The translations under genes and the position numbers were made by a program. DNA of 64,000 nt from Paramacrobiotus metropolitanus (lineage: Eukaryota; Tardigrada; Eutardigrada; Parachela; Macrobiotidae). Below, one piece after another: positions 60,088 through 64,000 of this stretch (position 1 is the first letter of the stretch; every line of letters begins with the position of its first letter). The notes under the pieces were generated by a model that worked only from the letters and a program-made list of their open reading frames with translations, searched no databases and was not told the origin of the DNA. The stretch lies in the NCBI RefSeq assembly GCF_019649055.1, contig NW_026570257.1, forward strand, positions 1 to 64,000, read 5' to 3'.

Positions 60088-62685
60088 ATGTCAGGTCGTC
60101 ACCGACACGACCCACCTTCCAGCGGATCTAACAGCGGACGTAGCGGCAGCGGATCGAACCGATCTCAGCCCTACCCGACTCATCGCTCGACATCGCGATC
60201 GGATAATTCGCGTTCGGCCACGCAGACGCCTTTACCGCAGGTAGATAACCCTAGTGCTAACTTAACAGCTAATGTGTTAGCAGGTCTTACGGTCGGGCCC
60301 CAACGTGGAGCGATACCGCCACAGATTTTGCCGCCGAACACAGCAGTCGATAACACAGGCTGCTTGTGGAATCTCGGCACTGGAACAAGTCAAACGACTC
60401 CGGTAACGGCAGCAGACCCACATGGTCAAATGCCACCGTATCAGTGGTCGGTACCGACAACAATAGTCGGGCCAACCAGTTCGGCATCAACAATGATGAC
60501 CGGCGCAGCTCACTCGTCACCAACAATGGTGCCAGGGATGGCGAACACACCTGCAACGATCTATATGGTGCCCACAATGGCGCCAGGAATGGCTAACACG
60601 GCTGGTCCGATCTACACGACGCCCACATTGGCGCCGAGTAGTTTCCCATATGGCCCACCGGCGATGCGATTCGCATCAATTCCGCCAATGTCAGGAATGC
60701 CACCCCCACAAATTGCAACGATCAGTATGGTCAATCCGGATGGCACAATTTCGCCACCAAGGCCGATATTGCTCACGCCACCGACTTCGCCGACTCATCT
60801 CAGACCACCCGGACAACAGAACTCCTGGATGGATCCGAATGCGACGGCCCAATTACTGAACCGATTAAACCAGCATAGAAGTCAGGTCGGAGGACAGAGC
60901 CAACAAGTGCCTGTCTCGACGACGACCACACAGGTCGTAACGTCGATGCCTCCACCCTATGTGGTCGTTCTGCAGATTAACACCAATGGTAGAACCGAAC
61001 CTGAGCTGCGCCAACAAATACAACTGGCCCGTGCTCACATAGACACGATCAGCCAAGCACTGGCGCAGACATCACAAATGGATCCAAGCCACACTCCGTA
61101 CAGAACGAAGTTGTTGGCTGAACTTGCGTATTATGAGAACCGTTTCAATGAAGCTAACAAAATGCTTCACGTTAAAGAGCAAAACACCCTACGGATCTGC
61201 CAACAAGCAGTGGCTCGACATGTGGCGCAGAGATTGGGAGACCCGGACCCTGGTCCCCCAAGTCTGGTCGACGAACCGACCCCCCAGGCGACTCAGCCAA
61301 TTCCGTCGACCTCGACAGGCCAACAAGCGCCTGGCCGACCACCTTCACTGGAGATCGGAAAACTCCGTGTCAGAAAGGAGGAGGCCATGAAGGAGGCAGT
61401 CAAACTCAGAATGAGTTACTCCAAGGTCCCAAACACAGCGGAAAACTATACCGCCGAGATGGGACGGATAGACCGAGAAGAAACCCGATGGACCGATACG
61501 GCTGCCGACATGGAAAGGAAAATACGAGCTCAAGAACAAAGCTTGCGCTCGTCCGGAATTTCAGCACCGACCACACAGGCGGTGATTGACGAAGAAATTC
61601 GATTAGCACGGTTGGATATCTTGGGGCAGAAACGTAACGAATACCTCCGCGAGATAAACCAGGTGAAGGAACGACTGCCCACACTCAATCCGACTGACGG
61701 ATATCATCAGCGAACCGTCAAAGGCAACCTCGACCTGATGGACCATTGGACGAAGAAGCTGATGGAAAAGGAGGACGAAATCCGAGCACTCCAGCCGACG
61801 ACAACCCGACCAGCGGTTGTCCCGACGAGCCAACCCCAACCGATGATAACGGTCAACGTAGGCCAAGGGTTGCTACCACTTCAAATTCCGGTCTTCCAAG
61901 CGAACCCGACACAGCAGGTCCAACAAGGACCACCTGTACTGCCGCTCCCAACATTGCAGGAGGTACGGAACTTCTTACCGACGGCTGGCATAGTCGTGGA
62001 GCGGATGGGCGCAGTCCTCGAAGACACGCCAAGAACCGAGGAGTCGATGAATATCGATAACGACAGCAGAGCCATCACCGACTATATGGCCAAACTCCAG
62101 TCATACCTGACTACAGGAATGCCGGCAAACATACAGCAACTGGACGCGATCCGAACAAGGATGCGGAATGCCCAAAACCGAATGAATCGGTACCCCCAGC
62201 TTCTTCAGAATTTGGAAGCAGCCGAACGCCGGTCATCAGCCGTACCGATGCCCACATTGGCAGATGTACGGTCCGCCATCCAGACAGGAGACCGAATCCT
62301 CGACGGATTAAGGATGACACAAGGCGGGGATATAGTGGCTATTACAAACAGAGCTCGGATGGTGAACGACCTGCATCGGAGCCTAAGAGTCGCCCGCCAA
62401 CTGGCAGAACAACACGGCGGCATAACCACAGACGATCAGGCCATCCGACTAGATATGCATTACCGAAGGATTCAACAGATAATCCAGAGCTACACAGGTG
62501 GAGCCGAACAACAGGTCCCCCAGCTCAGGTACCATGCTATGGCACTGCAGATAGGACAGGATGACCAGACGACAGAAGTCTGGAGAACTATCCTCGATGG
62601 CAAACAAGCCCTCCAAGGAATCTACGGACGCATAGCTGACGGAATCCGAGACCCCCCCCGACTTAGATCCAGTTCGGAAAATTAA
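60088..62685 (+). CDS. Giant element downstream structural ORF, part 1
   Basis: 865 codons, starting 10 bases after a polypyrimidine-CAG sequence that looks like a 3' splice site, as would suit a spliced env-position mRNA. The N-terminus is Ser/Gly/Arg-rich. A Pro/Thr/Met-rich repeat region follows (about 140-200, units like TMVPGMANTPATIY / TMAPGMANTAGPIY). From residue 290 there are repeated helical segments of about 60-70 residues separated by Pro/Thr linkers with PTTQ. There is no signal peptide or transmembrane segment, so it is not an envelope protein in the usual sense. The frame is lost at an 8-C run (62652-62659), after which coding continues in another frame. Confidence 0.7.
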   Translation: MSGRHRHDPPSSGSNSGRSGSGSNRSQPYPTHRSTSRSDNSRSATQTPLPQVDNPSANLTANVLAGLTVGPQRGAIPPQILPPNTAVDNTGCLWNLGTGTSQTTPVTAADPHGQMPPYQWSVPTTIVGPTSSASTMMTGAAHSSPTMVPGMANTPATIYMVPTMAPGMANTAGPIYTTPTLAPSSFPYGPPAMRFASIPPMSGMPPPQIATISMVNPDGTISPPRPILLTPPTSPTHLRPPGQQNSWMDPNATAQLLNRLNQHRSQVGGQSQQVPVSTTTTQVVTSMPPPYVVVLQINTNGRTEPELRQQIQLARAHIDTISQALAQTSQMDPSHTPYRTKLLAELAYYENRFNEANKMLHVKEQNTLRICQQAVARHVAQRLGDPDPGPPSLVDEPTPQATQPIPSTSTGQQAPGRPPSLEIGKLRVRKEEAMKEAVKLRMSYSKVPNTAENYTAEMGRIDREETRWTDTAADMERKIRAQEQSLRSSGISAPTTQAVIDEEIRLARLDILGQKRNEYLREINQVKERLPTLNPTDGYHQRTVKGNLDLMDHWTKKLMEKEDEIRALQPTTTRPAVVPTSQPQPMITVNVGQGLLPLQIPVFQANPTQQVQQGPPVLPLPTLQEVRNFLPTAGIVVERMGAVLEDTPRTEESMNIDNDSRAITDYMAKLQSYLTTGMPANIQQLDAIRTRMRNAQNRMNRYPQLLQNLEAAERRSSAVPMPTLADVRSAIQTGDRILDGLRMTQGGDIVAITNRARMVNDLHRSLRVARQLAEQHGGITTDDQAIRLDMHYRRIQQIIQSYTGGAEQQVPQLRYHAMALQIGQDDQTTEVWRTILDGKQALQGIYGRIADGIRDPPRLRSSSEN

Positions 62686-64000
62686 CGATCTCATAGCCCA
62701 CATAGGGCTAACTGAAGATCTTACTCGGTACGGTTTACCCACCACAGAGGTGGACAAACACCGACTCCGAACAGCCATGGATCAGGTGAAGACGGCCATT
62801 GTGGCGGAGAAACTTCCGATCCAACAGACGGATAACGCCCAACCGTCGACGTTACCACTTGGAGCCGTCGTGACCTCACCGATATCGTCACCTCCGCCAC
62901 CGACCACACGGGTCGACAACGGAGCACAACCGTCGAATTCCCAAGTATTCGACCCGGCACGACTCCGGACGCTCGAAAGCTTGAAACGGAGGCGGGATGA
63001 CGCAATCAATCAGTCCAATGCCATGAAGGAACGGATGCAGAACCTCCCAACAAGCGGAGCCGACCATCCCCAGCAGTTCCAAGTCTTGCTGGACCAGTAT
63101 AAAGAGGCGTCTAATCGCCATATGGAACTCGACAAACTGATTCAAGTCGAGCAACAGATGATTCAGTTAACGGCGACACCACGGTCGCCGAGGACCACAC
63201 AGGCCCTAGCGACACCAGCCGTGGACGGGGAGAAAACATTCGCCGACGCGAAAGCCGCCCTACAAGAGGCGAAGAAAATTTTAGAGAAGATACGCGAACG
63301 GTCGCGACAAGGCCTTGAACGGTTAGCCCTCCAGAAGATAAACGATTTCACAACTCACATAGAGTTAGTAGAAACCTTAGTCCAATCGGGACTGCCACAG
63401 ACGGAGGCACACCAACGGCTAGTACAGCCAGGAGTTGAGTTACTGACGAGGCTCAACGAAGAGCATCGTGAGATCTTAACTTTACCGCCGACGACGACCA
63501 CACAGGCCGCAACGTCGAAACCCCCATCACCCGACAGGACAATTCTTTACGCCGAAAGCGCTATAAAAGAGGCAGAGAGCACCCTAAGGAGGATTCAACA
63601 ACGCGCCGAGAAAGGGCTCGAGTCGAACGTCCAGGGGATCGTCTCTGAGTTCAACACTCACATACAACTTGTGAGGAACCTGATACAATCAGGCAAAGTC
63701 GAGGCGGGAATACAGTTTCGACTCGTAATGAACAGTATAAGCCAGCTGCAGGAATATGAACGAAACCAACGCCGGCCAGCGTCACGGAGTCAACAACGAC
63801 CAGAGGATTCTGATGCGGAAGCTTTGGATGCACTACCGTCGACCTCATCGGCGGCGGAGATGCACTCGGCGATGCGGAAAAGCCGCAGAGAAAAGATGTC
63901 CTCCATAATCAGTGATGGATGGGACCTACTGGAAGACCTCCAGCGAACCTTCGTGCAGAACACACCAACTGATGCGGAAACTTTAAGAGTGGCACGGCAG
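62660..64000 (+). CDS. Giant element downstream structural ORF, part 2 (open to window end)
   Basis: About 446 codons without a stop in the frame beginning after the C run, continuing out of the window. Composition and style equal part 1: helical, charged segments (SLKRRRDDAINQS, FADAKAALQEAKKILEKI, YAESAIKEAESTLRRI) alternate with Pro/Thr linkers. Two of the helical modules (about 63240-63400 and 63550-63720) are recognisably duplicated: each has an AK/AES-A...EA helix, a QQ/RQ-GLE joint, then a DFTTHIELVETLVQSG / EFNTHIQLVRNLIQSG block. The function is unknown. It resembles a repetitive coiled-coil scaffold. Confidence 0.65.

Larger units (their letters stand above)
45843..64000 (+). mobile_element. 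Giant Ty3/gypsy LTR retrotransposon, more than 18 kb, 3' end outside window
   Basis: 5' LTR, primer-binding site, 1.3-kb leader, gag (two frames), a protease ORF, a pre-RT linker ORF, RT-RNase H-integrase, a basic AT-hook tail, and long structural ORFs continuing to the window end. The order PR-RT-RH-IN is that of Ty3/gypsy (Metaviridae). Ordinary gypsy elements are 5-8 kb, so this one is far larger, and the extra length is coding. Several frame breaks (about 48315, 48491-48506, 59045, 62651-62659) suggest that this copy is not fully active, or that the assembly has errors. Composition is uniform across the ORFs (rich in CCGAC/GTCGG words), unlike the AT-rich host DNA to the left. Confidence 0.85.

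Noticed and set aside
1-64000. CRISPR arrays, bacterial operons or phage contamination (suggested by the collar domain)
   Set aside because: No regularly spaced repeats. The collar gene has a spliced signal-peptide exon and a TATA box and lies between intron-containing animal genes.

Overview
The window is animal genomic DNA. Genes are split by short GT-AG introns, several start with a signal-peptide exon and a TATA box about 90-130 bp upstream, and about half of the window is transposable elements. Chitin-binding/chitin-deacetylase-like genes suggest a cuticle-bearing ecdysozoan. A tardigrade would fit, but that is inference and no sequence here proves it. There are no rRNA genes, no convincing tRNA and no CRISPR array.

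Layout. 1-5.9 kb: decayed 3' part of what looks like an LTR retroelement (low-complexity, RE/RS-rich, frameshifted reading frames, then an LTR-like end with AATAAA). 6-9.1 kb: a relic and a pseudogene copy of a leucine-rich-repeat (LRR) secreted protein. 9.75-14.27 kb: a nearly intact tyrosine-recombinase retrotransposon (Ngaro/PAT type, split direct repeats A1-ORFs-B1-A2-B2). 14.56-14.81 kb: a MITE with perfect 28-bp terminal inverted repeats. 15.4-28 kb: a tandem duplication of a chitin-deacetylase-like gene. Each copy is preceded by a pair of inverted repeats, and the intact LRR gene lies between the copies on the minus strand. 28.8-41.2 kb: a cluster of secretory-pathway genes. It holds two paralogous DXD glycosyltransferases, three paralogous three-exon genes for tiny secreted proteins with a winged-helix-like fold, and a secreted protein ending in a phage tail-collar domain. 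42.9-45.7 kb: a GT92-like glycosyltransferase with an in-frame stop, then two orphan cysteine-containing exons. 45.84 kb to the window end: the 5' LTR and more than 17 kb of interior of a giant Ty3/gypsy element whose 3' end lies outside.

The host genes share a secretory or extracellular theme: chitin-binding proteins, type II membrane glycosyltransferases, an LRR ectodomain and small signal-peptide proteins. The best candidates for undescribed biology are (i) the secreted winged-helix-like family, with three members in 8.7 kb sharing exon structure, TATA spacing and two conserved cysteines; (ii) the intron-containing eukaryotic collar-domain protein; (iii) the two deacetylase-like paralogues that have lost the catalytic residues; and (iv) the giant gypsy element, with an AT-hook tail after the integrase, long extra ORFs beyond pol, a bipartite initiator-tRNA-Met-like primer site, and a 12-base motif scattered through its linkers.

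Exon models are read by eye from splice consensus and paralogue alignment. RNA data would be needed to confirm them.
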